Shown one piece after another: positions 1 to 12,628 of a stretch of 64,000 bases of DNA. The stretch comes from Peptoniphilus sp. GNH (lineage in GTDB: Bacteria; Bacillota; Clostridia; Tissierellales; Peptoniphilaceae), in assembly GCA_021307325.1 (NCBI GenBank), contig CP089931.1, positions 124,001-188,000 on the forward strand, in the 5' to 3' direction. Numbering within the stretch: the first letter of the stretch is position 1; every line of letters begins with the position of its first letter. The notes under the pieces were generated by a model, which saw only the letters and a program-made list of their open reading frames with translations, was not told where the DNA came from and did no database searches. A program made the translations under genes and the position numbers.

Positions 1-948
1 AGGGTTATAAACGAGTCTAAACCTGTGAGTCCTGAAACCAGAAGAAGAGTCCTGCATGCAATCGAAGTCTTGGATTACAAACCAAACGAGATAGCAAGGT
101 CCTTGGTAAAGAAAAAATCGAACATAATTGGAGTTATCGTAAATGATCTGGGGACAACTTACACTTCTCAAATTCTAAGAGGTGTAGAAGAAATAGGGAG
201 AATGTACGGATACGATATTATTGTCGCATCATCCTATGACAACACAGAGTTAGAAATAAAATTTGCAAAAATATTTTCTCAAAAACAAGCTGAAGGGATA
301 ATAGTAATCTCAGAAAGCCTAAACCAAAAACTCATGTTCACACTTGAAGAAATGAAAGTGCCACATTTGAACATAAACAGATTTTACAATTTGGAAGAGG
401 GCGAAGCTACCATAAATCAAGAAAAGGCAACCGAAGAAATAACCGAATACGTAATAAATAAGGGGCACAAGAAAATCGCCTACCTTGCAATGGCAAAAGA
501 CCTAGACAGAACTTTGGAAAAACAAAAGGTAGACGCCTTCAAAAATGCTATGAAAAAACATAATCTCGAAAGAGAAATAGTCTATGCACCAAGTGTTGAC
601 GAAAAAGGTGCCCAAGACATCTACGGCAAGGTCAAAGCTCTTTATCAATCTGGCTACACTGCAATGATCTGTACCCAAGATGAACTAGCAATCCACATAG
701 CAAACCTCTTTTATGGCGAAGGAATCCGAGTACCAGACGACATATCCCTTGCGGGATTTGGAGGAGGACCCTTGGCAGACATATACAGGCCAAGAATCAC
801 GACTATTAAAATTCCTTACTATAATATAGGAGCTGTCTCCATTAGAAAGATTTTAAAAGCTATAGAAAACAATAGAGAAATGGAAAAACAAGAAATAGTC
901 CTCCAAGCTAAATTAGTAGAAGGTGGATCAGTAAAAGATATTAGATAA
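1..948 (+). CDS. LacI/GalR-family transcriptional regulator, 5' end outside window
   Basis: The reading frame is open from base 1, so the gene begins upstream of the window. The visible part starts inside the second half of the LacI helix-turn-helix (VINESKPVSPETRRRV) and runs through the hinge (YKPNEIARSLVKKKS) into the periplasmic-binding-like sensor domain (IIGVIVNDLG onward). The end of the protein carries the usual 'DDISLAGFGG...PRITTIKIP' core. It probably represses sugar or nucleoside uptake genes located upstream. The effector cannot be told from sequence, and no operator was identified here. A GTG at 25 is an internal valine, not the real start. Confidence 0.93.
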   Translation, partial: RVINESKPVSPETRRRVLHAIEVLDYKPNEIARSLVKKKSNIIGVIVNDLGTTYTSQILRGVEEIGRMYGYDIIVASSYDNTELEIKFAKIFSQKQAEGIIVISESLNQKLMFTLEEMKVPHLNINRFYNLEEGEATINQEKATEEITEYVINKGHKKIAYLAMAKDLDRTLEKQKVDAFKNAMKKHNLEREIVYAPSVDEKGAQDIYGKVKALYQSGYTAMICTQDELAIHIANLFYGEGIRVPDDISLAGFGGGPLADIYRPRITTIKIPYYNIGAVSIRKILKAIENNREMEKQEIVLQAKLVEGGSVKDIR

Positions 949-963
949 AATTCAAAAAAACAT

Positions 964-992
964 TTGACAAGCTAAAAATACGATGTTAAGAT
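964..992 (+). promoter_or_regulatory. rRNA operon promoter P1
   Basis: A perfect -35 TTGACA (964-969) and a -10 TAAGAT (987-992) are separated by 17 bp, about 255 bp before the 16S gene. Tandem strong sigma-A promoters are usual for rRNA operons. Confidence 0.75.
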
Positions 993-1058
993 AGATGAGG
1001 TCATTTAAAAATGACTGCGACAAGTTGGCAAAAAAGTAAAAAAACTTTCAAAAAGGAC

Positions 1059-1087
1059 TTTACAAAAAGGAGCAAACTTGTTATACT
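1059..1087 (+). promoter_or_regulatory. rRNA operon promoter P2
   Basis: TTTACA (1059-1064) and TATACT (1082-1087) lie 17 bp apart, downstream of P1. The stretch from here to the 16S gene (1088-1248) is leader RNA. It contains no ORF and probably holds the processing and antitermination signals. Confidence 0.75.
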
Positions 1088-1248
1088 AATAAAGCTGATT
1101 CCTTGAATTAGCAGACCATGAAAATTAAATAGTGTAAGGAAAAAAAGACTTCAAAGAAGTCAGCTTCACAAGAAGCACATGAAAGCAAAAAAGCGGAAAA
1201 AGTCAGTGAAACGAAAAAGTTGAGCTAGAAATTTTCGAAAAAAAGAAA

Positions 1249-2784
<1,536 letters not shown>

Positions 2785-2832
2785 AAAACACCTTACACTA
2801 TTTAAATTTTTAATGGGAACAATTTTATATGT

Positions 2833-2909
<77 letters not shown>

Positions 2910-3038
2910 ACTAAGACTTAGGTCTTAGAAAGAACCTTGAAAACTACAAAACGAAAACAAAAAGAAAAGTCAAATCAAATTTCAAAAAAGATTATGACAA
3001 TTCACTGGAAACAATAGAAAAACTATTGTAAAAACAAA

Positions 3039-5896
<2,858 letters not shown>

Positions 5897-5927
5897 AAAG
5901 AAGTGAGTAGTTTTGTAGTAACAAGAA

Positions 5928-6043
5928 TCCGGTGACAATAATGCAAGGGAACCACCTGTACTCATACCGAACACAGAAGTTAAGCCTTGAGATGCCGATG
6001 GTACTTGGCTGGTGACGGCCTGGGAGAGTAGGAAATCGCCGGA
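5928..6043 (+). rRNA. 5S ribosomal RNA
   Basis: The sequence is about 116 nt. TCCGGTGA at the start pairs with TCGCCGGA at the end, and the conserved CCGAACACAGAAGTTAAG core is present. It completes the 16S-23S-5S operon. Confidence 0.95.
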
Positions 6044-6068
6044 TATAGCCCTTCTAAGAGGGCAATAA

Positions 6069-6143
6069 TCTTAGGTAGCTCAATGGTGGAGCACCCGGCT
6101 GTTAACCGGTAGGTTGTGGGTTCGAGTCCCACCCTGAGAGCCA
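6069..6143 (+). tRNA. tRNA-Asn (GTT)
   Basis: Cloverleaf with acceptor TCTTAGG/CCTGAGA, anticodon GTT and encoded CCA. First of 15 tRNA genes co-transcribed behind the 5S gene. Confidence 0.97.
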
Positions 6144-6160
6144 CAAGAAGTGCCGTAAAC

Positions 6161-6249
6161 GCCGGGGTGGCGGAACTGGCAGACGCACAGGACTTAAAAT
6201 CCTGCGATGGTAAAACATCGTATCGGTTCGATTCCGATTCTCGGCACCA
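6161..6249 (+). tRNA. tRNA-Leu (TAA)
   Basis: Class II tRNA with a long variable arm, anticodon TAA in loop CTTAAAA, acceptor GCCGGGG/TCTCGGC and encoded CCA. Confidence 0.96.
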
Positions 6250-6253
6250 ATAA

Positions 6254-6330
<77 letters not shown>

Positions 6331-6343
6331 AAACTTTATATTA

Positions 6344-6418
6344 GGCCCTGTGGTCAAGCGGTTAAGACACCACCCTTTCACGGTGGTATCCCGGGTTCGA
6401 TTCCCGGCAGGGTCACCA
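6344..6418 (+). tRNA. tRNA-Glu (TTC)
   Basis: Acceptor GGCCCTG/CAGGGTC, anticodon TTC in CCTTTCACG, encoded CCA. Confidence 0.97.
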
Positions 6419-6427
6419 CAAAAATAT

Positions 6428-6503
6428 GGGCGCATAGCTCAGTTGGGAGAGCATCTGCCTTACAAGCAGGGGGTCATAGGTTCGAGCCCTATTGTGCCCA
6501 CCA
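6428..6503 (+). tRNA. tRNA-Val (TAC)
   Basis: Acceptor GGGCGCA/TGTGCCC, anticodon TAC, encoded CCA. Confidence 0.97.
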
Positions 6504-6508
6504 TATTT

Positions 6509-6585
6509 GGCCTGGTAGTTCAGTTGGTTAGAATGCCAGCCTGTCACGCTGGAGGTCGTCGGTTCGAGCCCGATCCAGGTCGCCA
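6509..6585 (+). tRNA. tRNA-Asp (GTC)
   Basis: Acceptor GGCCTGG/CCAGGTC, anticodon GTC, discriminator G, encoded CCA. Confidence 0.97.
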
Positions 6586-6620
6586 AAACACAAACAACCA
6601 ATAGCTTACAAATTGAATAA

Positions 6621-6696
<76 letters not shown>

Positions 6697-6701
6697 CATT
6701 T

Positions 6702-6787
6702 GGAGGAGTACCCAAGTTGGCCAAAGGGGACGGACTGTAAATCCGTTAGCACTGCTTTCAGTGGTTCGAATCCACTCTCCTCCACCA
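6702..6787 (+). tRNA. tRNA-Tyr (GTA)
   Basis: Class II tRNA, acceptor GGAGGAG/CTCCTCC, anticodon GTA in CTGTAAA, long variable arm, encoded CCA. Confidence 0.97.
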
Positions 6788-6837
6788 ATTTAAACTTAAT
6801 ACTTATAATTTGTAGGTGTAATCCTACTGATAATTGT

Positions 6838-6911
6838 GCGGGTGTAGCTCAGTGGTAGAGCCCCAGCCTTCCAAGCTGGTTGCGAGGGTTCGATTCCCTT
6901 CACCCGCTCCA
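6838..6911 (+). tRNA. tRNA-Gly (TCC)
   Basis: Acceptor GCGGGTG/CACCCGC, anticodon TCC, encoded CCA. Confidence 0.97.
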
Positions 6912-6916
6912 CACAT

Positions 6917-6993
6917 GCAGCTATAGCTCAGTAGGATAGAGCAACGGACTTCTAATCCGTGTGCCGGGGGTTCGAATCCTCCTAGCTGCACCA
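6917..6993 (+). tRNA. tRNA-Arg (TCT)
   Basis: Acceptor GCAGCTA/TAGCTGC, anticodon TCT in CTTCTAA, encoded CCA. Confidence 0.97.
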
Positions 6994-7000
6994 AAAGTAA

Positions 7001-7077
7001 TGGGGCGTAGCCAAGTCGGTAAGGCATCAGACTTTGACTCTGACATTCCGTAGGTTCGAGTCCTGCCGCCCCAGCCA
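7001..7077 (+). tRNA. tRNA-Gln (TTG)
   Basis: Acceptor TGGGGCG/CGCCCCA, anticodon TTG, encoded CCA. Confidence 0.97.
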
Positions 7078-7085
7078 TATTTTAT

Positions 7086-7161
7086 GACCCATTAGCTCAG
7101 TCGGCAGAGCACTTGACTTTTAATCAAGGTGTCGCGCGTTCGAATCGCGCATGGGTCACCA
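7086..7161 (+). tRNA. tRNA-Lys (TTT)
   Basis: Acceptor GACCCAT/ATGGGTC, anticodon TTT, encoded CCA. Confidence 0.97.
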
Positions 7162-7166
7162 TTTTA

Positions 7167-7255
7167 GGAGAGGTACCGAAGCGGTCATAACGGGGCGGTC
7201 TTGAAAACCGTTTGGGTGAAAGCCCGCGTGGGTTCGAATCCCACCCTCTCCGCCA
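7167..7255 (+). tRNA. tRNA-Ser (TGA)
   Basis: Class II tRNA, acceptor GGAGAGG/CCTCTCC, anticodon TGA in CTTGAAA, long variable arm, encoded CCA. Confidence 0.97.
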
Positions 7256-7269
7256 AATTTAAAAGGTGG

Positions 7270-7346
7270 GGGCCTTTAGCTCAGTTGGTTAGAGCGCCCG
7301 GCTCATAACCGGTAGGTCTGGGGTTCAAGTCCCTGAAGGCCCACCA
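7270..7346 (+). tRNA. tRNA with CAT anticodon (elongator Met or lysidine-modified Ile)
   Basis: Acceptor GGGCCTT/AAGGCCC, anticodon CAT, encoded CCA. It lacks the initiator features. The body (GGGCCTTTAGCTCAGTTGG) resembles both elongator tRNA-Met and the tRNA-Ile2 that TilS modifies to read AUA. I cannot decide between them by eye. Confidence 0.95.
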
Positions 7347-7361
7347 TTTAAATTTTTAAAA

Positions 7362-7437
<76 letters not shown>

Positions 7438-7447
7438 GGTCATTTTT

Positions 7448-7491
7448 AGGTATGATAATTGTTGAGTTTTCAATATTTATCATACTTTTTT
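7448..7491 (+). terminator. terminator of the rRNA-tRNA operon
   Basis: A perfect 9-bp stem (GTATGATAA at 7450-7458 with TTATCATAC at 7477-7485) is followed by a run of T. Confidence 0.85.
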
Positions 7492-8000
7492 ATTGCTCAT
7501 AATTAGATCTTTATTTTATAGGTGGATTTAAGCCTTTTATTCTAGTGTATATTTTGTTTATGGTTGATTTTAATTATTTTTGTTTTGTATGTCTTATGCG
7601 ATGGTTTTAATCATAGAATTTTACATATTTTTTATTTTTGATTTAGTAATTTTTATAGAGTTATTCTTAATGAGAAATATATTTTTCGATATTTTTTATA
7701 TTGGTTATTTATCAGAAAGCTTTATAAATAGCAGAATAGGGAGTGTTTAAAACTTATAAGAGTCTAGTTTGTTTTCAAAGAATTTTGCTTAAAGTGATTT
7801 GCGAGATAGAGTATTTGTGTATTTCTATTTTAGAAAATATTTTTATTTAGAATTTAAAAACTTTTGTGGTTTATATTTCAAAAATTTATATTTTTTTCTT
7901 TTATCTGCTTTATTTTATCGTGGATAATAAATTGCTATTTTTCAGCATTTAGAGTATTATAGATTTTCAAAGAGCTTATTAAATTTTAGAATCTATTTTA
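7492..8000. other. AT-rich non-coding stretch
   Basis: About 510 bp of very AT-rich DNA between the tRNA terminator and sdaAB. I see no ORF with a ribosome site, no RNA fold and no clear promoter pair. It may be UP-element-like leader DNA for sdaAB. Confidence 0.5.
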
Positions 8001-8017
8001 ATATAGAGGAGGTTTTT

Positions 8018-8683
8018 GTGACTGAATATAATGTTTTTGATATTCTCGGTCCGATAATGGTGGGACCGTCGTCTTCACATACTGCAGGCGCTTGTAGGAT
8101 TGCTAATTTGGCTAGAAAAATTTGCGGATTTGATTTTAAAAAGGTATCTTTTTTTCTACATGGTTCTTTTGCTTATACTTATAAGGGTCATGGAACTGAC
8201 AAGGCTCTTTTGGGTGGTATTATGGGATTTTCTACTTATGATCCAAGGATAAGAAACTCATTTGATTTGGCTAAAAAAGATGGAATTGATTTTAGTTTTG
8301 ATACTTGTGATTTGGGAGAGAATTTTCACCCTAATTCTGTTAAGATTTTGTTGACTTATGATGATCATGAGGAGTTTGTGATTGGATCTTCTATCGGCGG
8401 AGGAAATATATTAATTGTAAATATTGATGGTGTCGATGTTTCTTTTGATGGATCTTTTCCGACTTTGCTCTTTAAGTATGATGAGCAAAAGGGTATTGTG
8501 GCAAGTGTGTCGTCGCTTTTGCTAAAAAATGATTATAATATTGAGTCGATTAATACTACAAAAGATGAAATAAATGATGAGGTCACTTTGACTGTGGAGT
8601 TGAATGATAAATTGAAGGCAGATATAGAAGATGAATTGATGTCTGATAAGAGATTTAAGTTTGCCAAGTATGTGGAGGTTTAA
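8018..8683 (+). CDS. sdaAB: L-serine dehydratase, iron-sulfur-dependent, beta subunit
   Basis: This is the small subunit of the two-subunit [4Fe-4S] L-serine ammonia-lyase that makes pyruvate and ammonia. The N-terminus shows the family hallmark FDILGPIMVGPSSSHTAGA. The middle has the SIGGGNI loop, and the last ~70 residues form an ACT-like domain (GIVASVSSLLLKNDYNIESI). Length 221 aa is normal. The start is GTG at 8018, chosen because GAGGAGG lies 6 bases before it and the N-terminal motif follows directly. It is adjacent to the alpha-subunit gene (stop and start abut), so the pair is translated together. In anaerobic cocci serine is an energy source, which fits a catabolic role. Confidence 0.96.
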   Translation: MTEYNVFDILGPIMVGPSSSHTAGACRIANLARKICGFDFKKVSFFLHGSFAYTYKGHGTDKALLGGIMGFSTYDPRIRNSFDLAKKDGIDFSFDTCDLGENFHPNSVKILLTYDDHEEFVIGSSIGGGNILIVNIDGVDVSFDGSFPTLLFKYDEQKGIVASVSSLLLKNDYNIESINTTKDEINDEVTLTVELNDKLKADIEDELMSDKRFKFAKYVEV

Positions 8684-9565
8684 ATGTTTAATACTGCTTG
8701 TGAGATTATAGATGCTTGTGCAAAAAAATCTTGCCATATATATGATTTGGTACTTGAAGATCAAGTGAAGAATTTAAAAAGCACTGAAGATAAAATAAAG
8801 TCCCATTTAAGAGAGGTCTTGGATGTAATGGAAAAATCTTCTATAAGGGGTCTTGATGAAGGCTTTGAAACGAGATTTAAGACTGTAAATAGTTTTGCCA
8901 AGAAGGCTTATGAGTATCAAAGAGATAAGGAGCCGATTTCGGGGAAATTTATAACTAAGGCAATGGCTATGGCTCTTTCGACATCTGAAACTAATGCCAA
9001 GATGGGGCTTGTTGTTGCTGCGCCGACTGCCGGGTCATCGGGCATAATGCCTGCTATGCTGATGGCTTTGAAGGAAAAATATAATTTGACTGAAGATGAT
9101 CTTATAAATGGACTTTTGACATCTGTTGCGATAGGACAAATTATAGGAAAGTATGCTACATTTGCTGGTGCAGAGGGTGGATGTCAGGCTGAATGTGGCT
9201 CTGCATCTGCCATGGCTGCTGCTGCAGGGGTTGAGATGCTCGGTGGAAGTCCTGAAGAGGCTTTGAATGCGGCTAGTATAAGCATAATTAATGTAATGGG
9301 TCTTGCATGTGATCCCATAGCTGGTTTGGTTGAGTACCCATGTGTGTTTAGAAATGCATCTGGTGTTGTGAATGCGATTTTGTCATGTGATTTGGCCATG
9401 AGTGGAGTGAAATCTATTGTGCCTTTTGATGAAGTTGTTGTTGCTATGGGAGAAGTTGGTAAATTAATGCATGAATCTATAAGAGAAACTGGCTTAGGTG
9501 GTCTTGCTGGCACTAAAACTGGCAAGAAAATCAGGGCGGAATTTTTAAATTTAAAAGATGAATAG
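8684..9565 (+). CDS. sdaAA: L-serine dehydratase, iron-sulfur-dependent, alpha subunit
   Basis: Catalytic and cluster-binding subunit, 293 aa. The cysteines expected to hold the oxygen-labile [4Fe-4S] cluster are seen in EGGCQAECGSASA and in LACDPIAGLVEYPC. The APTAGSSGIMPA loop is the conserved substrate region. The ATG follows the beta-subunit stop immediately, with GTGGAGG as ribosome site. A terminator follows, making a two-gene operon. Confidence 0.97.
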   Translation: MFNTACEIIDACAKKSCHIYDLVLEDQVKNLKSTEDKIKSHLREVLDVMEKSSIRGLDEGFETRFKTVNSFAKKAYEYQRDKEPISGKFITKAMAMALSTSETNAKMGLVVAAPTAGSSGIMPAMLMALKEKYNLTEDDLINGLLTSVAIGQIIGKYATFAGAEGGCQAECGSASAMAAAAGVEMLGGSPEEALNAASISIINVMGLACDPIAGLVEYPCVFRNASGVVNAILSCDLAMSGVKSIVPFDEVVVAMGEVGKLMHESIRETGLGGLAGTKTGKKIRAEFLNLKDE

Positions 9566-9594
9566 TAGAAATTTTTATTTCTACTATTTTTTTG
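9561..9594 (+). terminator. terminator after sdaAA
   Basis: AATAGTAGAAAT pairs with ATTTCTACTATT around a short loop and is followed by T7. Confidence 0.85.
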
Positions 9595-9673
9595 TTTATA
9601 GTCTGCTAATTTTAATTGAGGATATATTGTAAAATTGATATACTAGATTAAGCGTAAATATTTGAGGTGAATT

Positions 9674-11059
9674 ATGATTGTTTCTATAATTCTTGCAGCG
9701 GGCGAAGGAACGAGAATGCTTTCAGATAAGCCAAAAGTTCTTCATAAAATCTGTGGTAAGTCCTTGGCGGGTTTTGTTGTGGATGCTTGCAAGAAAGCTG
9801 GAATTGAAAAAAATGTTTTAGTCCTGGGTCATGGAAAAGAAAAGGTCAAAAAAGCTTATGAAAATACAAATTTAGTATTTGTGGAGCAAGCCATGGGCGA
9901 TGGAAATCCATATGGCACTGGTTTTGCTGTTAAGTGTGCTATTGATGAAATTTCAGATGAGGACAGAGTTATTGTATTAAATGGAGATACTCCGCTTATA
10001 GACTCTGAGACATTAAAAAAGCTATTGAACTATAAGCTAGATGAAAATTTGGCTGCTATAATTTTGACGGCTAAATTTGAAAATCCTTTTGGCTATGGAA
10101 GGATAGTAAGAGATGAGTTTGGCAATGTAGAGAGGATAGTTGAAGAAAAGGATGCTTCTGAAGCTGAAAAAAATATCTGTGAAGTAAACTCTGGCATTTA
10201 TGTATTTGATGGCAAAAAGTTAAAAGAGTGTATAAACAAAATATCTTGCAACAATGCCAAAAACGAGATGTATTTGACTGATATAATAGAGATTTTAAAG
10301 AGCCGAGGTGAGATAATAGGTGCCTATATGCTGGAGGATAAAAATGAAATCTTTGGCATAAATTCCAAGGTGGAACTTGCTGAGGCTGCTAGGATTTTAA
10401 GAGAAAAGATAAATCGTGAGTTCATGGCAAGTGGAGTTATTTTGATAGATCCTGCTTCTACTTATATTGATGTAGGTGTTAAAATTGGAAGAGATACTAT
10501 AATTTATCCAGGCTCTTTTATAGAAGGCAAGACAAGTATAGGAGAAGGGGTAGAGATTATAGGTTCAACTAGAATAGTAAACTCTGAAATAGGAGATGGA
10601 AGTCATATAGAGTCTTCTTTAATTGAGGATTCAAAAATTGGTGCGGGTGTTAAGTTAGGCCCTTATGCTCATATAAGGCCTAATTCTACAATCGAAGATG
10701 GAGTGAAGGTTGGCAATTTTGTAGAAGTCAAGAACTCTACTTTGCAAAGTGGAACTAAGGCATCTCACCTTACCTATATAGGAGATGCTGATGTAGGAAG
10801 AGATGTCAATTTTGGTTGCGGCACTATAACTGTAAATTATGATGGCAAAAATAAGTTTAGAACTAAAATTGAAGATGGAGCTTTTATTGGCTGCAATGCT
10901 AATTTAATTGCACCGGTAGAAATTGGAAAAGATGCTTTTATAGCTGCCGGTTCTACAATTACGGATAAGGTAAGTGGTGGAGAGCTTGCAATAGCAAGGT
11001 CTAAACAAAAAAATATCATAGGATGGGTAAAAAAAGTTCAAAAGGAGGACGAAAGATGA
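9674..11059 (+). CDS. glmU: Bifunctional UDP-GlcNAc pyrophosphorylase / glucosamine-1-P acetyltransferase
   Basis: Makes UDP-N-acetylglucosamine for peptidoglycan in two steps. The N-terminal uridylyltransferase begins with the signature LAAGEGTRM (residues 7-15), followed by NGDTPLI. The C-terminal half is a left-handed beta-helix of hexapeptide repeats, with HLTYIGDADVG and NFGCGTITVNYDG near the acetyl-CoA site. Length 461 aa is normal. Its stop overlaps the prs start (ATGA), and glmU-prs linkage is typical of Firmicutes. Ribosome site TGAGGTGA lies just before ATG 9674. Confidence 0.97.
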   Translation: MIVSIILAAGEGTRMLSDKPKVLHKICGKSLAGFVVDACKKAGIEKNVLVLGHGKEKVKKAYENTNLVFVEQAMGDGNPYGTGFAVKCAIDEISDEDRVIVLNGDTPLIDSETLKKLLNYKLDENLAAIILTAKFENPFGYGRIVRDEFGNVERIVEEKDASEAEKNICEVNSGIYVFDGKKLKECINKISCNNAKNEMYLTDIIEILKSRGEIIGAYMLEDKNEIFGINSKVELAEAARILREKINREFMASGVILIDPASTYIDVGVKIGRDTIIYPGSFIEGKTSIGEGVEIIGSTRIVNSEIGDGSHIESSLIEDSKIGAGVKLGPYAHIRPNSTIEDGVKVGNFVEVKNSTLQSGTKASHLTYIGDADVGRDVNFGCGTITVNYDGKNKFRTKIEDGAFIGCNANLIAPVEIGKDAFIAAGSTITDKVSGGELAIARSKQKNIIGWVKKVQKEDER

Positions 11060-12015
11060 GCCACAACTATGGGGAAGTTATAGTTTTTACAGGCAATTCA
11101 AATCAACAATTTGTAAAAAAAGTGTGTGAATGCTTGAGGGTTGAGCCTGGTAAGTGTGAGGCAAAAACATTTTCTGACGGAGAGATTGAAATTGATATCG
11201 GAGTATCTGTTAGGGGTAAAGACGTTTATATTATCCAATCTACAAGTAACCCTGTAAACAATAATCTTATGGAAATGCTTATCTTTATTGATGCTTGCAA
11301 GAGGGCTTCGGCATCTAGAATCAATGCCGTAATCCCATATTATGGATATGCTAGACAAGATAGAAAGACCAAGGCTAGAGAACCGATAACATCTAAGCTT
11401 GTAGCTGATTTATTGACAGTTGCTGGGGCAGATAGGGTTGTCGCAATGGATCTTCATGCAGGACAAATCCAAGGCTATTTTAATATACCAGTTGACCATT
11501 TGACTGCAGTACCAGCACTTGCTTCTTATTTCAAAGATCTTGTAAAAGAAGATGGAGATTGGATAGCTGTATCACCTGATTTGGGTGGAGTAACAAGGAC
11601 TAGAAAATTCGCAAATGAATTGAATTTACAGATTGCAATAATAGAAAAGAGAAGACCAAGACCTAATGTATCAGAAATTATGAATATAATAGGTGAGGTT
11701 GAAGGAAAAAATTGCATCTTGGTTGACGACATAATAGATACAGCCGGAACAATTTGCAATGCAGCCAAGGCGCTTCAAGAAAAAGGGGCAAAGAAAATCT
11801 ATGGAGCAGCCAGTCATGGCGTGTTGTCAGGCCCTGCAGTAGAAAGAATAGCAAACAGTGTCTTGGAAAAGTTCATAATAACCGACACAATAGCTCTTCC
11901 AGAAGAAAAGAAGATAGAAAAGATAGAAGTTGTAAGTGTTGCTAGAATTTTCGCTTCAGCTATAAGAAGAATTAATAATAATGATTCTGTAAGCGAAATG
12001 TTTGATAAAAGGTGA
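11056..12015 (+). CDS. prs: Ribose-phosphate pyrophosphokinase
   Basis: Makes PRPP from ribose-5-phosphate and ATP for nucleotide, histidine and tryptophan synthesis. Motifs visible are DLHAGQIQGYF, the catalytic KRRPRPN region, and the PRPP loop VDDIIDTAGT. I chose ATG 11056 (319 aa) rather than an upstream in-frame ATG at 11023. AAAGGAGG sits 7 bases before 11056, and the N-terminus then matches the family. It overlaps glmU by four bases. Confidence 0.97.
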   Translation: MSHNYGEVIVFTGNSNQQFVKKVCECLRVEPGKCEAKTFSDGEIEIDIGVSVRGKDVYIIQSTSNPVNNNLMEMLIFIDACKRASASRINAVIPYYGYARQDRKTKAREPITSKLVADLLTVAGADRVVAMDLHAGQIQGYFNIPVDHLTAVPALASYFKDLVKEDGDWIAVSPDLGGVTRTRKFANELNLQIAIIEKRRPRPNVSEIMNIIGEVEGKNCILVDDIIDTAGTICNAAKALQEKGAKKIYGAASHGVLSGPAVERIANSVLEKFIITDTIALPEEKKIEKIEVVSVARIFASAIRRINNNDSVSEMFDKR

Positions 12016-12019
12016 TTAC

Positions 12020-12592
12020 TTGTATTTAATAGTTGGACTTGGAAATCCAGGAAGCCAATATGAGTTCACCCGCCACAATGTTGGATTTTTGACTATTGAT
12101 TATATGGCTGAAAAATTGGGCCAAAAAGTAAACAAGTTAAAATTCAAGGGTTTGTATTGCAAGTTCAAATATGCAGATGAGGATATAATCTTATTAAAGC
12201 CTCAAACTTATATGAATTTGAGTGGCGAAAGCGTTAGAGATTTTGCAAATTTTTTCAAAATTCCACCTGAAAAAATTATAATTGTGGTAGATGATGTAGA
12301 TCTAGATTTAGGCAGGATTAGATTTAAAAAATCTGGCTCGGCAGGTACACATAATGGTTTAAAGTCGATAATCTACCAATTGCAAAGCCAAGATTTTCCA
12401 AGGTTGAAGATAGGAATCGAAAGAGAAAATAGAAAAGATGATCTTGCGGATTTTGTCTTGAAAGGATTTTCAAAAGACGAGGTGCCGCTTATAGAAAAAA
12501 GTATAGAAGACGGTGTCGATGGCATACTTCACATGATAGGAAGTGGCATAGACTCCGCTATGAATAAGTATAACAAGAGGGCTCAAAAGTGA
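12020..12592 (+). CDS. pth: Peptidyl-tRNA hydrolase
   Basis: Recycles peptidyl-tRNA dropped from ribosomes. The N-terminal LIVGLGNPGSQYEFTRHNVGF contains the catalytic His in RHNVGF. LLKPQTYMNLSGESV and the DDVDLDLG/GSAGTHNGLKSI blocks follow. I place the start at TTG 12020 (190 aa), where AAAGGTG precedes by about 6 bases. A TTG at 12002 would add six residues and overlap prs. Either way it is translationally close to prs. Confidence 0.94.
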   Translation: MYLIVGLGNPGSQYEFTRHNVGFLTIDYMAEKLGQKVNKLKFKGLYCKFKYADEDIILLKPQTYMNLSGESVRDFANFFKIPPEKIIIVVDDVDLDLGRIRFKKSGSAGTHNGLKSIIYQLQSQDFPRLKIGIERENRKDDLADFVLKGFSKDEVPLIEKSIEDGVDGILHMIGSGIDSAMNKYNKRAQK

Positions 12593-12608
12593 TTTTGAGC
12601 TTATTCTT
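12581..12608 (+). terminator. hairpin at end of pth (weak terminator or attenuator)
   Basis: GCTCAAAA (12581-12588) pairs with TTTTGAGC (12593-12600) across the pth stop, followed by TTATTCTT. The U-tract is imperfect, so partial read-through into mfd is likely. Confidence 0.45.
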
Positions 12609-12628
12609 GTGCTTAAAAATATAAAAAT